In this document: piece by piece, positions 26,381 through 35,590 of the stretch
How positions within the stretch are numbered: the stretch's first letter is position 1
How the letters are laid out: each line of letters begins with the position of its first letter
From: Candidatus Gastranaerophilales bacterium
GTDB lineage: Bacteria > Cyanobacteriota > Vampirovibrionia > Gastranaerophilales > Gastranaerophilaceae
Direction of reading: 5' to 3'
DNA length: 64,000 nt
NCBI GenBank assembly: GCA_944323685.1
Contig: CALUTJ010000001.1
Coordinates: 62,001-126,000 of the forward strand
Notes under the pieces: model-generated
Told to the model about the DNA's origin: nothing
The model's database searches: none
The model's input: the letters and a program-made list of their open reading frames with translations, nothing else
Made by a program: the position numbers and the translations under genes

Positions 26381-27706
26381 CTAAATATCTAAATATCTTT
26401 TTATTTCCCACGGCGTAACCTGTTTACGGTAATCATTCCATTCTTTTTGCTTTGAAGAAAGAAAATTTTCAAATATATAATCCCCGAGAGCTATACGTGC
26501 AACATAGCTTTTCTCAAATTCTTCAAGAGCAGTAAAAAGATTTCGTGGCAGAGATTTAATTTTTCTTTGTTTAATTTCGTTTGATGAAAGCAAAAACAAA
26601 TTCTTTTCCACAGGCACAGGCGGCTCCGTCTTATTACGCAACCCGTCCATACAGGTTTGTAAAAGAACGGCAAACGCAAGATAGGGATTCATGCTAAAAT
26701 CAGGGGAACGAAGTTCAAACCTTGTTGAATCGCCTTTTTTAGCAGGAATACGGACAAGCGCACTCCTTGTTACAGCCGACCATACAACATAAATAGGCGC
26801 CTCGTAATCTTTCACAAGACGTTTGTAACTGTTGATTGTCGGATTAAATATTGCGCTTATACCTTTAATATTTTTTAAAAGCGAACCTATTGAATACAAC
26901 GCCTCGTTTGACAGACTGTTTGGCATATCGGGGTTGTAAAATGCGTTATTAGAGTTTTTATCAGTCAAAGAAACATTCAAATGTAACCCCGAACCGTTTT
27001 GCCCGTATACAGGTTTTGGCATAAAAGAAGCCATAAATCCAAAGTTTTTTGCAATAATTTTGGTTACAAATTTAAACGTAATAAGCTTGTCAGCCGTTTT
27101 TAATATTTCATCATAGCCCAAATCTATTTCATACTGATACGGAGCCCCTTCATGATGCAGTGCCGATATACAAAACCCCATTTGCCCGAGAGTTAACATT
27201 ATATCAGAGAGAGCCTCATCATAACTATGCGACAGATTTACATCGTAATAACCGGTTTTTTCTTCTGACTTAACTATGTTGTTATTTCCGTCAGTTTTAA
27301 ACAGAAAAAACTCAACCTCAGGCCCAACCTGCATAGTATAACCGTATTGTTTGGCATTTTCTATAACTCTTTTAAGATTTGAACGCGGACAGCCTGCAAA
27401 CGGAGTGCCATCGGAATTGTAAATATCACATATCAGCCTTGCTGTATTTTTTAGTTTGGTAATTTTAAAAGGAAAAACAAGAAAAGTTGATTTATCAGGG
27501 TAAAGCCTTAAATCAAGAGTTTCGTTATCTCTAAAACCGCTGATAGTCGAACCGTCAAACATTATTTCATTATCAAGTATTTCATCTATGCGGTTTGAAG
27601 GGACTTGCAGAGATTTTATTCCGCCGTTTATATCAATAAATTGCAGAAAAATAGTTTTTATATTCTCTTTTTTTATACATTCTTTAATTTCAGTTTTAGA
27701 CGGCAT
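26381..27706 (-). CDS. glnA: Glutamine synthetase type I
   Basis: About 441 residues from the ATG at 27706 (MPSKTEIKECIKKENIKTIF); an ATG three codons upstream is also open. Length and lack of an insertion fit the GSI-alpha group, typical of Firmicutes. Motifs: MFDGSTISGFRDNETLD, the metal-binding GPEVEFFLFK, ALHHEGAPYQYEID and GSGLHLNVSL, and the ATP-binding RSALVRIPAKKGDSTRFELR. It makes glutamine from glutamate, ammonia and ATP. No adenylylation tyrosine motif was evident, so control is probably by feedback or a GlnR/NtcA-type regulator. Confidence 0.95.
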   Translation of the reverse strand: MPSKTEIKECIKKENIKTIFLQFIDINGGIKSLQVPSNRIDEILDNEIMFDGSTISGFRDNETLDLRLYPDKSTFLVFPFKITKLKNTARLICDIYNSDGTPFAGCPRSNLKRVIENAKQYGYTMQVGPEVEFFLFKTDGNNNIVKSEEKTGYYDVNLSHSYDEALSDIMLTLGQMGFCISALHHEGAPYQYEIDLGYDEILKTADKLITFKFVTKIIAKNFGFMASFMPKPVYGQNGSGLHLNVSLTDKNSNNAFYNPDMPNSLSNEALYSIGSLLKNIKGISAIFNPTINSYKRLVKDYEAPIYVVWSAVTRSALVRIPAKKGDSTRFELRSPDFSMNPYLAFAVLLQTCMDGLRNKTEPPVPVEKNLFLLSSNEIKQRKIKSLPRNLFTALEEFEKSYVARIALGDYIFENFLSSKQKEWNDYRKQVTPWEIKRYLDI

Positions 27707-27809
27707 AATAATCATTATTCTACAGTTTTTGCCGTGCGGTCAAGTAAATTATCTTTTAACATTACTTAACAATTTTATATAAAATATCAATAATTTTTAT
27801 CTAAAAGTT

Positions 27810-27829
27810 TTTATATATATACGAGGGAT
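27810..27829 (+). promoter_or_regulatory. Shared 20-bp motif upstream of a small gene
   Basis: TTTATATATATACGAGGGAT. The same 20 bases with one change occur at 52984-53003. Each lies 36 or 29 bp before the start codon of a small lineage-specific gene. A regulator site or an unusual promoter is possible. Confidence 0.45.
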
Positions 27830-27865
27830 TATATAGAGCAAAACTAGAGTATAAGGGAAAAAACT

Positions 27866-28030
27866 ATGCAAATTGAAGAGAAAAAACAAAACATTTATCC
27901 GTACGATTTTAATCGTATCTGCAATCCGGAATTTATTTCATGCACACAAACAATAGGCAAACTGCCAAAAATACGACTGGCATTACCTAAAATCTCAATT
28001 GTTGAGAATTTTGAGCTGAAAATTGCTTAA
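27866..28030 (+). CDS. Small protein, 54 residues
   Basis: ATG at 27866 to TAA at 28028-28030; the product begins MQIEEKKQNIYPYDFNRICN and ends VENFELKIA. AAGGGAAAAAACT upstream is a plausible ribosome site. The conserved motif at 27810 lies just upstream. The product has two cysteines and a basic middle (GKLPKIRLALPKI). Its last 4 bp overlap the 3' end of the opposing 28027 gene. Not recognised; coding is inferred from ribosome site and shared motif. Confidence 0.5.
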   Translation: MQIEEKKQNIYPYDFNRICNPEFISCTQTIGKLPKIRLALPKISIVENFELKIA

Positions 28031-28242
28031 TTTGAACACAATTGTGACAAAAATTTGTAAACGGGTTTTACCCTAACGGGAAAATCCGTTTCGCGTTGGT
28101 TAAGAATATTTTCCAGATTTTTTACGGCGGCTTTTTCGTTCTTACCGTAACCGACCAGTTTTTTTGTTATGCAGTTTGCGACAAACATGTCATTTTTGTT
28201 TTTATACACTAATGCAGGATATTCAAGTATTATGTAACTCAT
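28027..28242 (-). CDS. Small HicB-like protein
   Basis: 71 residues: MSYIILEYPALVYKNKNDMF, then VANCITKKLVGYGKNEKAAV. The pattern of a short beta-rich N-terminus, a glycine before the helix and NEKAAVKNLENIL recalls the partial RNase H fold of HicB antitoxins and related small proteins. No HicA partner lies beside it, so a toxin-antitoxin role is not supported. The ribosome site AGAGG is 6 bases before the start. Confidence 0.6.
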   Translation of the reverse strand: MSYIILEYPALVYKNKNDMFVANCITKKLVGYGKNEKAAVKNLENILNQRETDFPVRVKPVYKFLSQLCSN

Positions 28243-28394
28243 AAAATTACCTCTTTTACCTTATATCGGCATTATGAGTCCGCATGTTTAATTTAATTTT
28301 TGTAATTCATTTTTTTAGCGTATGTTTATGATTGTATATTATTGTGTTAAGATGTTACGTACAGTTTACGGTTGAGGTTTGATTGGAATTTATT

Positions 28395-28904
28395 ATGAAA
28401 AAAATATTTTTATCTTTATTTGTTTTGTTAATTAATGCACAAATGTCTTATTCTGTAGAACTGCCGTCAGTTATGAAACAAACTATGGCGCAGGATCCTA
28501 TAAGTATGCCGGGGCTGCTCAATCTCATAATATCAATGGTTATTGTTATCGCATTGATATATGCAACCGGCTGGATATACACAAAATTAAATCTTATAAA
28601 CAGAGATAAACTAAAAAAACTCACGTCAAAAACTACGGATACACCGAGATTCAACGTTTTGCAAACAATGCCGTTAGGCCAGCAAAGACATCTGTATACA
28701 ATTGAAATGAACGGAAAAATTCTTCTTATAGGTTCTACCCCGAGCCATATAAACTTACTGAAAGAATTCGACAAAGTTGATGATTTTGATATTACGATTA
28801 ACGCTACAGTTGATGCACAAAATAGCGATATTAAAGCAGAAAACAAGGTTGAGTCAAAAAGTTCACTAAATTTTGACGAACTTTACAGAAAATACAAAAA
28901 ATAA
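28395..28904 (+). CDS. fliO: Flagellar biosynthesis protein FliO-like
   Basis: About 169 residues from the ATG at 28395; a TTG 12 bp upstream is open but unlikely. It has a signal-like N-terminus (MKKIFLSLFVLLINAQMS), a transmembrane helix near 45-65 (LLNLIISMVIVIALIYATGW) and a C-terminal FliO domain with the key phrase VLQTMPLGQQRHLYTIEMNG and ILLIGSTPSHINLL. FliO helps assemble the FliP ring of the flagellar export gate. No other export-gate gene is next to it; fliW-csrA is 21 kb away. Confidence 0.75.
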   Translation: MKKIFLSLFVLLINAQMSYSVELPSVMKQTMAQDPISMPGLLNLIISMVIVIALIYATGWIYTKLNLINRDKLKKLTSKTTDTPRFNVLQTMPLGQQRHLYTIEMNGKILLIGSTPSHINLLKEFDKVDDFDITINATVDAQNSDIKAENKVESKSSLNFDELYRKYKK

Positions 28905-28923
28905 AAAAGTAGGGCGGTGTTTT

Positions 28924-29811
28924 GTGAGATATAACGTAAAAATAGCTGATAAAATAATCGGGGACGGCCACCCCTGCTTTATAATTGCAGAAATCGGAAT
29001 AAACCACAACGGTTCTGTTGCTCTTGCAAAAAAAATGATTGACGAGGCAGTAGAAGCAGGATGCGATGCCGTAAAATTTCAAAAAAGGACCGTAACAAAA
29101 GTTTATACGCCTGAAGAGCTGGATGTTTACAGACCCAACTATTACGGCAGCACAAACCGTGATTTAAAAATGGGACTGGAATTAAGCTACGAAGATTATT
29201 GCACCATTGATGCATACTGCAAAGAGAAAAAAATAATGTGGTTTGCCTCTTGCTGGGATATTGATTCCGTTGATTTTATTGAGCAATTCAATGTTCCGTG
29301 CCACAAAGTTGCATCGGCAATGCTTACTGATGATGAATTTTTACTTAAGCTGAAGTCACTGGGCAAACCGATATTACTTTCAACAGGCATGAGCACAATG
29401 GAAGAAATCAGGCACGCGGTTAATTTGCTCGGAGAAGAAAATCTGGTAATTTATCATTGCACATCAACTTATCCGAGTTCACACAACGAAATTAACCTGC
29501 GGGTTATAGAAACTTTTAGAAAAGAATTTAAGTGTCCGATTGGCTACAGCGGACACGAAAAAGGACTTTTGCCGTCTATTTTGTCAGTGGAACTCGGGGC
29601 AAATTCGGTTGAACGCCACATAACAACAGACAGAACTCTCTGGGGTTCCGATCAGGCGGCCAGTCTTGAACCTGAAGGGTTAAGACGCATGGTTAGAGAT
29701 ATAAGAGAGGTTCATAAAGTACTTGGTGACGGAATTAAAGTTGTTTACGAGTCTGAAATACCGGTAAAAAATAAATTACGAAAATCTTCAAAAAATGAGG
29801 CTGTAGTTTAA
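28924..29811 (+). CDS. neuB: NeuB-family sialic acid / nonulosonate synthase without SAF domain
   Basis: About 295 residues from the GTG at 28924, chosen because the product then starts at the family N-terminus (RYNVKIADKIIGDGHPCFII). An earlier start at 28873 would overlap fliO. The TIM-barrel core is intact: IAEIGINHNGSVALAKKMID, DAVKFQKRT, KVASAMLTD, LLSTGMSTMEEI, CTSTYPSSHNEIN, GYSGHEKGLLPSILSVELGA and RHITTDRTLWGSDQAASLEP. It condenses PEP with an N-acylhexosamine or its 6-phosphate. The usual C-terminal antifreeze-like (SAF) domain of about 60 residues is missing. A KdsC-like phosphatase starts 1 bp downstream. Confidence 0.85.
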   Translation: MRYNVKIADKIIGDGHPCFIIAEIGINHNGSVALAKKMIDEAVEAGCDAVKFQKRTVTKVYTPEELDVYRPNYYGSTNRDLKMGLELSYEDYCTIDAYCKEKKIMWFASCWDIDSVDFIEQFNVPCHKVASAMLTDDEFLLKLKSLGKPILLSTGMSTMEEIRHAVNLLGEENLVIYHCTSTYPSSHNEINLRVIETFRKEFKCPIGYSGHEKGLLPSILSVELGANSVERHITTDRTLWGSDQAASLEPEGLRRMVRDIREVHKVLGDGIKVVYESEIPVKNKLRKSSKNEAVV

Positions 29812-29812
29812 A

Positions 29813-30313
29813 ATGTACAAAACTTTAAATCTTTCAGCAGACATAAAAATGATAGTTACGGATTTTGACGGTATATTTACGGACAATTCAGTATGGCTGC
29901 TTGATATTGACACAAAAATCAAAAAGTTGAGCTTTAAAGATTTAATGGGCGTTTCAGTTGCAGTAAAAAACGGTATAAATGTCGGTATTATTTCGGGTGA
30001 AAAAAGCAAGGAAATAGACTACATTGCGCAAAAATTCAACCTGACAGAAATCCATCAGGGAATAAGAAATAAGCTGCCTGTACTTGAAGAAATAAAAAAC
30101 AGGTATAATTTGAGCAATGATGAAATAGTCTACCTCGGCGATGATATAAATGACATAGAGTGTTTGAAGGCCGTAAAATATGCGGTAAGTGTAAAACAGG
30201 CAAATTATCGCGTTAAAGAATTGCAATCAGTGCAGTTTACACAGGCATCTGCCGGCGATGGTGCTTTCAGGGAAGTTGTTGATAATATTGTAGAACTAAA
30301 AAATCATGACTAA
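29813..30313 (+). CDS. KdsC-like HAD phosphatase
   Basis: 166 residues, type C0 HAD with no cap domain. Motif I is VTDFDGIFTDNSVWL (nucleophile and acid Asp), motif II GIISGEKSKEI, motif III/IV EIVYLGDDINDIECLKAV. The family includes KDO-8-phosphate and KDN/NeuAc-9-phosphate phosphatases. Next to the NeuB-like synthase the simplest reading is a 9-phosphate nonulosonate made and then dephosphorylated, as described for the Bacteroides KDN pathway. No CMP-transferase (NeuA) is seen nearby. Confidence 0.85.
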   Translation: MYKTLNLSADIKMIVTDFDGIFTDNSVWLLDIDTKIKKLSFKDLMGVSVAVKNGINVGIISGEKSKEIDYIAQKFNLTEIHQGIRNKLPVLEEIKNRYNLSNDEIVYLGDDINDIECLKAVKYAVSVKQANYRVKELQSVQFTQASAGDGAFREVVDNIVELKNHD

Positions 30314-32039
30314 AGTTAAAGATATAATTTTAAATTTTGGTGAAGAAATAAAGAAAAACATAGACAAGTTTGATGTTTTCATAAAAAAATACAAAGCGGT
30401 TTCACAAACCTCGCAGATTCCAACAACAGCATATATGAACTGGGGTATAGAACTTGCCCAGAGCGGAAAAATTGAAGAGGCAATAGAAAAATTCCAAACC
30501 GCTACGCTAATGGCAAACAAAAATCCCGGAGTATATATAAACCTCGGCATTGCTTTTATGAAGGAAAAAAACTACGAAGAAGCAATAAAAAATTTCAGAC
30601 AGGCAATACATATTGACAAATACAATGCAAAGGCCTATGCTCTGTGGGCATCTGCTTTGTCTGAAATCGGGGATTTAAAAGGAGCGATAGATATATATAA
30701 ACTTGCACAAAAATATGATTCCCGCGACCCTGATATTTATTTAAACTGGGGGATTTCACTCGCACGCTCCGGCAAAAAAAGAGAAGCCGCGGAAAAATTC
30801 AAAAAATCGGTTTCGCTTAATCCTGTTAATCCTGTTACCTCTTTTTTATGGGGGTTGATTCTTTTTGAAGATGCAAAATATCAGGAAGCCATAAGCAAAT
30901 TCAGCCACTCCTTGATTTATTCTCAGGATAAATACGATGCAACTTATTATATTTCTTTGTGTCATTTAAAACTTAACAACTATGAGGCAGCAATCAGGCA
31001 CGCAAAAGAGGCAATAAAAGCAAACAAAACCAATTGTGACGCTTATATTGTACTGGCTGATGCATATTTAAAGACCTGTGAAGAGGAAAAATGTCTTGAT
31101 ACCTTTGTTAAGGCAGACAGCGATGCTGTTACAAATACACAATTTTTTATCAACTGGGGGCTGGCGCTACAGCATTACCACCGTATAGATGAGTCAAGAG
31201 AAAAATTTAACAAAGCTTTGATGCTGGAGCCGAATAATGTCATAATTCTGTTTAATCTGGGGGTAAATTATCTTTTGAGCAAAGAATATACTCAGGCACA
31301 GGAATTTTTTGAACACGTGCTTGAAATCACCCCTGACCATTCACAGGCTTTATTCAATCTGGGTGCACTTAGCTTCGATAGGGAAGATTACAACAAAGCT
31401 CTTGAGTATTACAAAAAATCATTGCAGCTTGATAAAAAAAACACGCGTATTTATTACAATATGGCAAATTGCTATTACAAAGCAGGTGATTTAGACAATG
31501 CGGCTGCATACTTTAAAAAATGCATAGAATACTGTCCGGATTTAACACAGGCATACATAAGCTATGCCCACCTTCTTGCGGATAAAGGAGAAGCTCAGGA
31601 GGCTGCAAGAAAAGCCCGCAGTGCTTATTTGATGGACAAAAATTCTTGCTATACAAACTTTGCGGCCGGAGCTGTTTATTTAAAGCTAAACCGTTACGAT
31701 GACGCTCTTGAAAGATTCCGGGCTTCTATAAAGATTAATCCTGACTATTACATTGCACAGCTCGGGATAGCAGAAGCATACTGTCGCAAAAAGCTATATG
31801 AAAAATCCCTTGCCGTATTTGATACACTGTCAGAGCAAATACAGCATACAAACGAGTATATGAACATACTTTATCTTGTACTCTGCGAGATTTCTAATGA
31901 TGACACAGCTTCACAATCCGTTGTAAATTATGCATTAAAATATTGTAATAAATTTTTAGAGCAGTATAATAACGATAAGGTACTTGAAATAAAAAATATT
32001 TTGACAGAAAAAACACATCAATTTGAGGTTGATAAATAG
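30306..32039 (+). CDS. Large TPR protein
   Basis: 577 residues made almost entirely of tetratricopeptide repeats, at least a dozen (for example GIELAQSGKIEEAIEKFQTA; NLGIAFMKEKNYEEAIKNFR; NLGALSFDREDYNKALEYYK). No signal peptide and no catalytic motif. It overlaps the phosphatase by 8 bp upstream and lysC by 1 bp downstream, so it sits inside an operon running from about 28395 to 33298. Likely a protein-interaction scaffold; partner unknown. Confidence 0.88.
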   Translation: MTKVKDIILNFGEEIKKNIDKFDVFIKKYKAVSQTSQIPTTAYMNWGIELAQSGKIEEAIEKFQTATLMANKNPGVYINLGIAFMKEKNYEEAIKNFRQAIHIDKYNAKAYALWASALSEIGDLKGAIDIYKLAQKYDSRDPDIYLNWGISLARSGKKREAAEKFKKSVSLNPVNPVTSFLWGLILFEDAKYQEAISKFSHSLIYSQDKYDATYYISLCHLKLNNYEAAIRHAKEAIKANKTNCDAYIVLADAYLKTCEEEKCLDTFVKADSDAVTNTQFFINWGLALQHYHRIDESREKFNKALMLEPNNVIILFNLGVNYLLSKEYTQAQEFFEHVLEITPDHSQALFNLGALSFDREDYNKALEYYKKSLQLDKKNTRIYYNMANCYYKAGDLDNAAAYFKKCIEYCPDLTQAYISYAHLLADKGEAQEAARKARSAYLMDKNSCYTNFAAGAVYLKLNRYDDALERFRASIKINPDYYIAQLGIAEAYCRKKLYEKSLAVFDTLSEQIQHTNEYMNILYLVLCEISNDDTASQSVVNYALKYCNKFLEQYNNDKVLEIKNILTEKTHQFEVDK

Positions 32040-33298
32040 TGGGAATAATTGTTCAAAAATTTGGCGGAACATCGGTAGCCGATACTGATAAAATAAAAAA
32101 TGTAGCATCTGCCGTAATAAAAGAAAAAGACAACGGCAATGACGTAATAGTTGTAGTTTCTGCAATGGGACATACAACCGATTATCTTGTTAAAATGGCT
32201 AATGAGATATCTTCGCATCCAAATTCCAGAGAACTTGACATGCTGCTTGCAACAGGAGAGCAGGTTTCTATTGCGCTTTTGACAATGGCAATTCAGGCTC
32301 AAGGATACGCTGCCGTCAGCATGAATGCGATGCAGGTCGGGATTATTACAGAGTGTGTCCATTCTAAAGCAAGGATTGTTGATATTAAAACAAACAAACT
32401 CAAAGAGCATCTCGATAAGGGAGAAATCATTGTAGTAGCAGGTTTTCAGGGAGTTACACCCGAAGGAGAAATCACAACACTCGGCCGCGGCGGTTCCGAT
32501 ACTTCGGCAGTGGCTATCGCAGGTGCAATGCACGCTGACAGATGCGATATTTACACTGACGTTGAAGGGGTTTATACTACAGACCCCCGAATTGTACCTA
32601 ACGCTACAAAATTAAAAGAAATCTCTTACGAAGAAATGCTTGAACTCGCCCATGTCGGCGCAAATGTTCTTCACCCGCGCTCTGTTGAAACTGCAAAACA
32701 ATACCACGTGCCGATGAGGGTCAGAAGCACATTTAAACTTGATGATTTAGGAACTTATATTATAGGAGTCGATGAAATGGAAATAAATAAACCGGTAGCA
32801 GGTGTTGCGGCTGATTTGTCCCAGATAAGAGTTGTTATTACCGAAGTTCCGGATGTCCCCGGCAACGCTGCCAAGATTTTTGAAATGCTATCCGATTCCG
32901 ATATAAGTGTTGATATGATTATCCAATCCTATGGCAGAAGCGATGACACTAACGATATTGCATTTACGGTAGGCAAATCGGATTACGAAAAAACAATGGA
33001 AATTGTTAAAGAAATCATAAAAGAAATTAATGCCTCAGGCGTTCTGGTGGATGAGGATATAGCCAAAGTTTCCATAGTCGGTGCAGGCATGGTTGACAGA
33101 CCGGGTATTGCCGCTTCGATGTTTAAAGCGCTTGCAGAAAGCGGAATTAACATAAAAATGATTTCAACAAGTGAAATTAAAATCAGTTGTCTGGTTCAAA
33201 AAGACCAGTCCAATGCGGCGATTAAGGCACTCCATACCGCGTTTAGCCTTGATGCTAAGGAAACAGCAGTGGTTATGGGTGATTTACCGGATGTATAA
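32039..33298 (+). CDS. lysC: Aspartate kinase
   Basis: 419 residues starting at a GTG that overlaps the previous stop (TAGTG). The kinase domain has IIVQKFGGTSVADTDKIKNV, the TTLGRGGSDTSAVAIA block and DRCDIYTDVEGVYTTDPRIV. Two ACT domains follow (VVITEVPDVPGNAAKIFEML; VSIVGAGMVDRPGIAASMF), which bind lysine or threonine for feedback control. It phosphorylates aspartate at the head of the Lys/Thr/Met/DAP pathway. Length and domain order are typical of the monofunctional enzyme. Confidence 0.96.
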   Translation: MGIIVQKFGGTSVADTDKIKNVASAVIKEKDNGNDVIVVVSAMGHTTDYLVKMANEISSHPNSRELDMLLATGEQVSIALLTMAIQAQGYAAVSMNAMQVGIITECVHSKARIVDIKTNKLKEHLDKGEIIVVAGFQGVTPEGEITTLGRGGSDTSAVAIAGAMHADRCDIYTDVEGVYTTDPRIVPNATKLKEISYEEMLELAHVGANVLHPRSVETAKQYHVPMRVRSTFKLDDLGTYIIGVDEMEINKPVAGVAADLSQIRVVITEVPDVPGNAAKIFEMLSDSDISVDMIIQSYGRSDDTNDIAFTVGKSDYEKTMEIVKEIIKEINASGVLVDEDIAKVSIVGAGMVDRPGIAASMFKALAESGINIKMISTSEIKISCLVQKDQSNAAIKALHTAFSLDAKETAVVMGDLPDV

Positions 33299-33398
33299 GT
33301 TTAAAAGCGTCTTTGATGTGTAGTCAAAGGCGCTTAATATTTATTAATCTTTTTGGATTTTTTGTCAAATTTTTTCATTTACAAGTATTGGGTATTGT

Positions 33399-34256
33399 AT
33401 GCAAATGTTAATAGATAAAGAAAACTCTTCAAAAGATAAAATTATCAAACCTGATTTTTCCACCAAAACAGGCAGAGAGTTCCTCGCGTTTTACCTGCAA
33501 ACAAAGTTTAAACAAATACTTTCTTATGACAGAAAGATGCAAAAACCTGTATTTAAAGAAATAAACCCCAATTTTATTTCCAAATTTTCAAGACGCCTTA
33601 TAGAAAATCCGAGCAAACGCATATTAATCGGCGTAACAGGAGAATCTGCGAGCGGAAAGACAACAATATGCAAACAGATTAAAAAAACAAGTATTGAGCT
33701 TAATTTCCCGCTGGAGTTTTTAAGCATTGATAACTATTTTAATGACATATCCGAGTTGATTAAAAAATACGGTACTTTTGATGCATTAAGGGATAACGGC
33801 TATGATGTGGATTCTCCGGAAAGTTTTCAGCTGGATTTGTTAAAAGAAGATTTAACAAAACTGTCAAAAGGCGAAAATATTCTTGCCCCCGAATACCTTA
33901 TTAACGGCACAGGCGTGAGTGTACCTAAATCAATTCCGATTGTTTCTCAAAAATTTATCCTTGTTGAGGGTATGGCCGCAATGTACAAGGATATCAAAGA
34001 CCTGTTTGACGTCAAAATCTATATTGATATAGATAAAAAAATCCAGAAAAAATGGTTTATGGAACGAGCAACAAAACGAAACCAGACACAGGAAAACGCT
34101 CTAAAACACTGGCAGTACGTAGATGTCGCAGCAGGGAAATATATAAGACCCTCAAAAGCGGATGCTGATATTGTTATAAACGGAGCATCATCGTTGGAAT
34201 ATTTTTCACAAATTATTGAATATATCCACGCTGCAACAAATTGTTTTGTTTCTTAG
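33399..34256 (+). CDS. Uridine kinase / phosphoribulokinase-family P-loop kinase
   Basis: 285 residues. The Walker A is IGVTGESASGKTTICKQI near 77-93, followed by FLSIDNYFNDISELIK, DVDSPESFQLDLL and FILVEGMAAMYKDIKDLFDV, the usual layout of uridine kinases. An N-terminal helical extension of about 75 residues is unusual for Udk. The late arginine segment (KWFMERATKRNQ) matches the lid. The substrate may be uridine or another sugar alcohol. Separate from lysC by 100 bp. Confidence 0.82.
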   Translation: MQMLIDKENSSKDKIIKPDFSTKTGREFLAFYLQTKFKQILSYDRKMQKPVFKEINPNFISKFSRRLIENPSKRILIGVTGESASGKTTICKQIKKTSIELNFPLEFLSIDNYFNDISELIKKYGTFDALRDNGYDVDSPESFQLDLLKEDLTKLSKGENILAPEYLINGTGVSVPKSIPIVSQKFILVEGMAAMYKDIKDLFDVKIYIDIDKKIQKKWFMERATKRNQTQENALKHWQYVDVAAGKYIRPSKADADIVINGASSLEYFSQIIEYIHAATNCFVS

Positions 34257-34309
34257 CAATTGTTAAAAGCCTGTCATTGCATTAATCATTTTTGTGTTAA
34301 TCTTTTTTT

Positions 34310-35581
34310 ATGGCGATGTTTTTAGATAAAGCAAAAATAAAAATCCTATCAGGCCGCGGAGGCAACGGTGCTGTTGCGTGGCGGCGTGAAAAATATGTCG
34401 ACAAGGGCGGCCCCGCAGGCGGGGACGGCGGTCGAGGCGGTGATGTTTATTTTGTTGCCGATGCCGATATGACTACGCTGATGGACTTTCAGTACCAGTC
34501 TATTTTTAAAGCTGAAAACGGTGAAAACGGCAGACCAAAATCACAGCACGGCAAAGGCGGAAAAGATTTATACATAAAAGTCCCTGTAGGAACTGTTGTA
34601 AAAGACCCTGAAAATGACAAAATCATTGCAGATTTAACACAGGATGAACAAAAAGTTCTTGTAGCAAAAGGCGGCAGAGGCGGCAGAGGTAATGCGCGTT
34701 TTGCTACAGCGCAAAAAAGAGCACCCCAGTTTTGCGAACCGGGTGAACCAGGAATTGAAAGGGATTTAGAGCTTGAATTGAAACTCATTGCCGATGTTGG
34801 CTTGCTTGGTATGCCAAACGCCGGTAAATCGACTTTGATAAGTGTTATAAGTTCTGCTAAACCCAAAATAGCTGATTATCCTTTTACTACTCTCGTTCCG
34901 CATTTAGGCGTTGTTAAAAAGCCCTCGGGTGACGGTTTTGTTGTTGCTGATATACCCGGGCTTATAGAAGGTGCAAGCGAGGGTGTCGGTTTAGGCCACG
35001 AATTTTTAAGACACGTTGAAAGATGCCGTTTTCTGATACATGTTGTTGATATAACAGGTGAAAATCCTGTTGAAAACTATTTAAAAATAAACGAAGAACT
35101 AAAAAAACATTCTCAAAGGCTGGCTGAGCTGTATCAGGTAGTGGCTTTGAATAAAATTGATGCAGTTGAACCTGAAAGACAACAGGAATATTTACAACTC
35201 TTTAAAGCATATGCAAAAGACGTATTTTTAATTTCCGCTGCTACAAAAGAGAATATAGATACTTTCATCAATTTTGTTATGCAAAAGGTTGATGAAATAC
35301 CTAAACCTGAATTTAAAATTGATATAGACGAAGACATTGCAGCGTTTGATAACGACGACAGCTCCTATTCAGTTTATAAAATTGACAAAAATACCTACTC
35401 GGTCGAAGGAGGAAAGCTTTTAAGACTGGCAAACGTTACTGATACAAGAAACATTGACCAGCTTTACAGATTCCAGAATATTCTTGCCTCTATGAACGTG
35501 TATGAGGCGCTTAAAGAAGCCGGCATAAAAGAAGGCGACGCTGTAAAAATAGGGCATATACAGTTTGATTATTACGACTAA
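34310..35581 (+). CDS. obg: GTPase Obg
   Basis: 423 residues. The N-terminal Obg fold is glycine-rich (KILSGRGGNGAVAWRREKYV; GGPAGGDGGRGGDVYF). The G domain has G1 GMPNAGKST, G3 ADIPGLIEGASEG, NKID as G4 and SAAT as G5. A C-terminal OCT domain (FDNDDSSYSVYKIDKNTYSV) follows. Obg binds the large ribosomal subunit and links ribosome assembly to growth. No ribosome site is obvious. It ends 9 bp from the convergent UbiA-type gene. Confidence 0.96.
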   Translation: MAMFLDKAKIKILSGRGGNGAVAWRREKYVDKGGPAGGDGGRGGDVYFVADADMTTLMDFQYQSIFKAENGENGRPKSQHGKGGKDLYIKVPVGTVVKDPENDKIIADLTQDEQKVLVAKGGRGGRGNARFATAQKRAPQFCEPGEPGIERDLELELKLIADVGLLGMPNAGKSTLISVISSAKPKIADYPFTTLVPHLGVVKKPSGDGFVVADIPGLIEGASEGVGLGHEFLRHVERCRFLIHVVDITGENPVENYLKINEELKKHSQRLAELYQVVALNKIDAVEPERQQEYLQLFKAYAKDVFLISAATKENIDTFINFVMQKVDEIPKPEFKIDIDEDIAAFDNDDSSYSVYKIDKNTYSVEGGKLLRLANVTDTRNIDQLYRFQNILASMNVYEALKEAGIKEGDAVKIGHIQFDYYD

Positions 35582-35590
35582 ACTGAATTT

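Noticed and set aside
28027-28242. HicAB toxin-antitoxin system
   Set aside because: Only a weak HicB-like protein; no HicA toxin or paired small gene is present.
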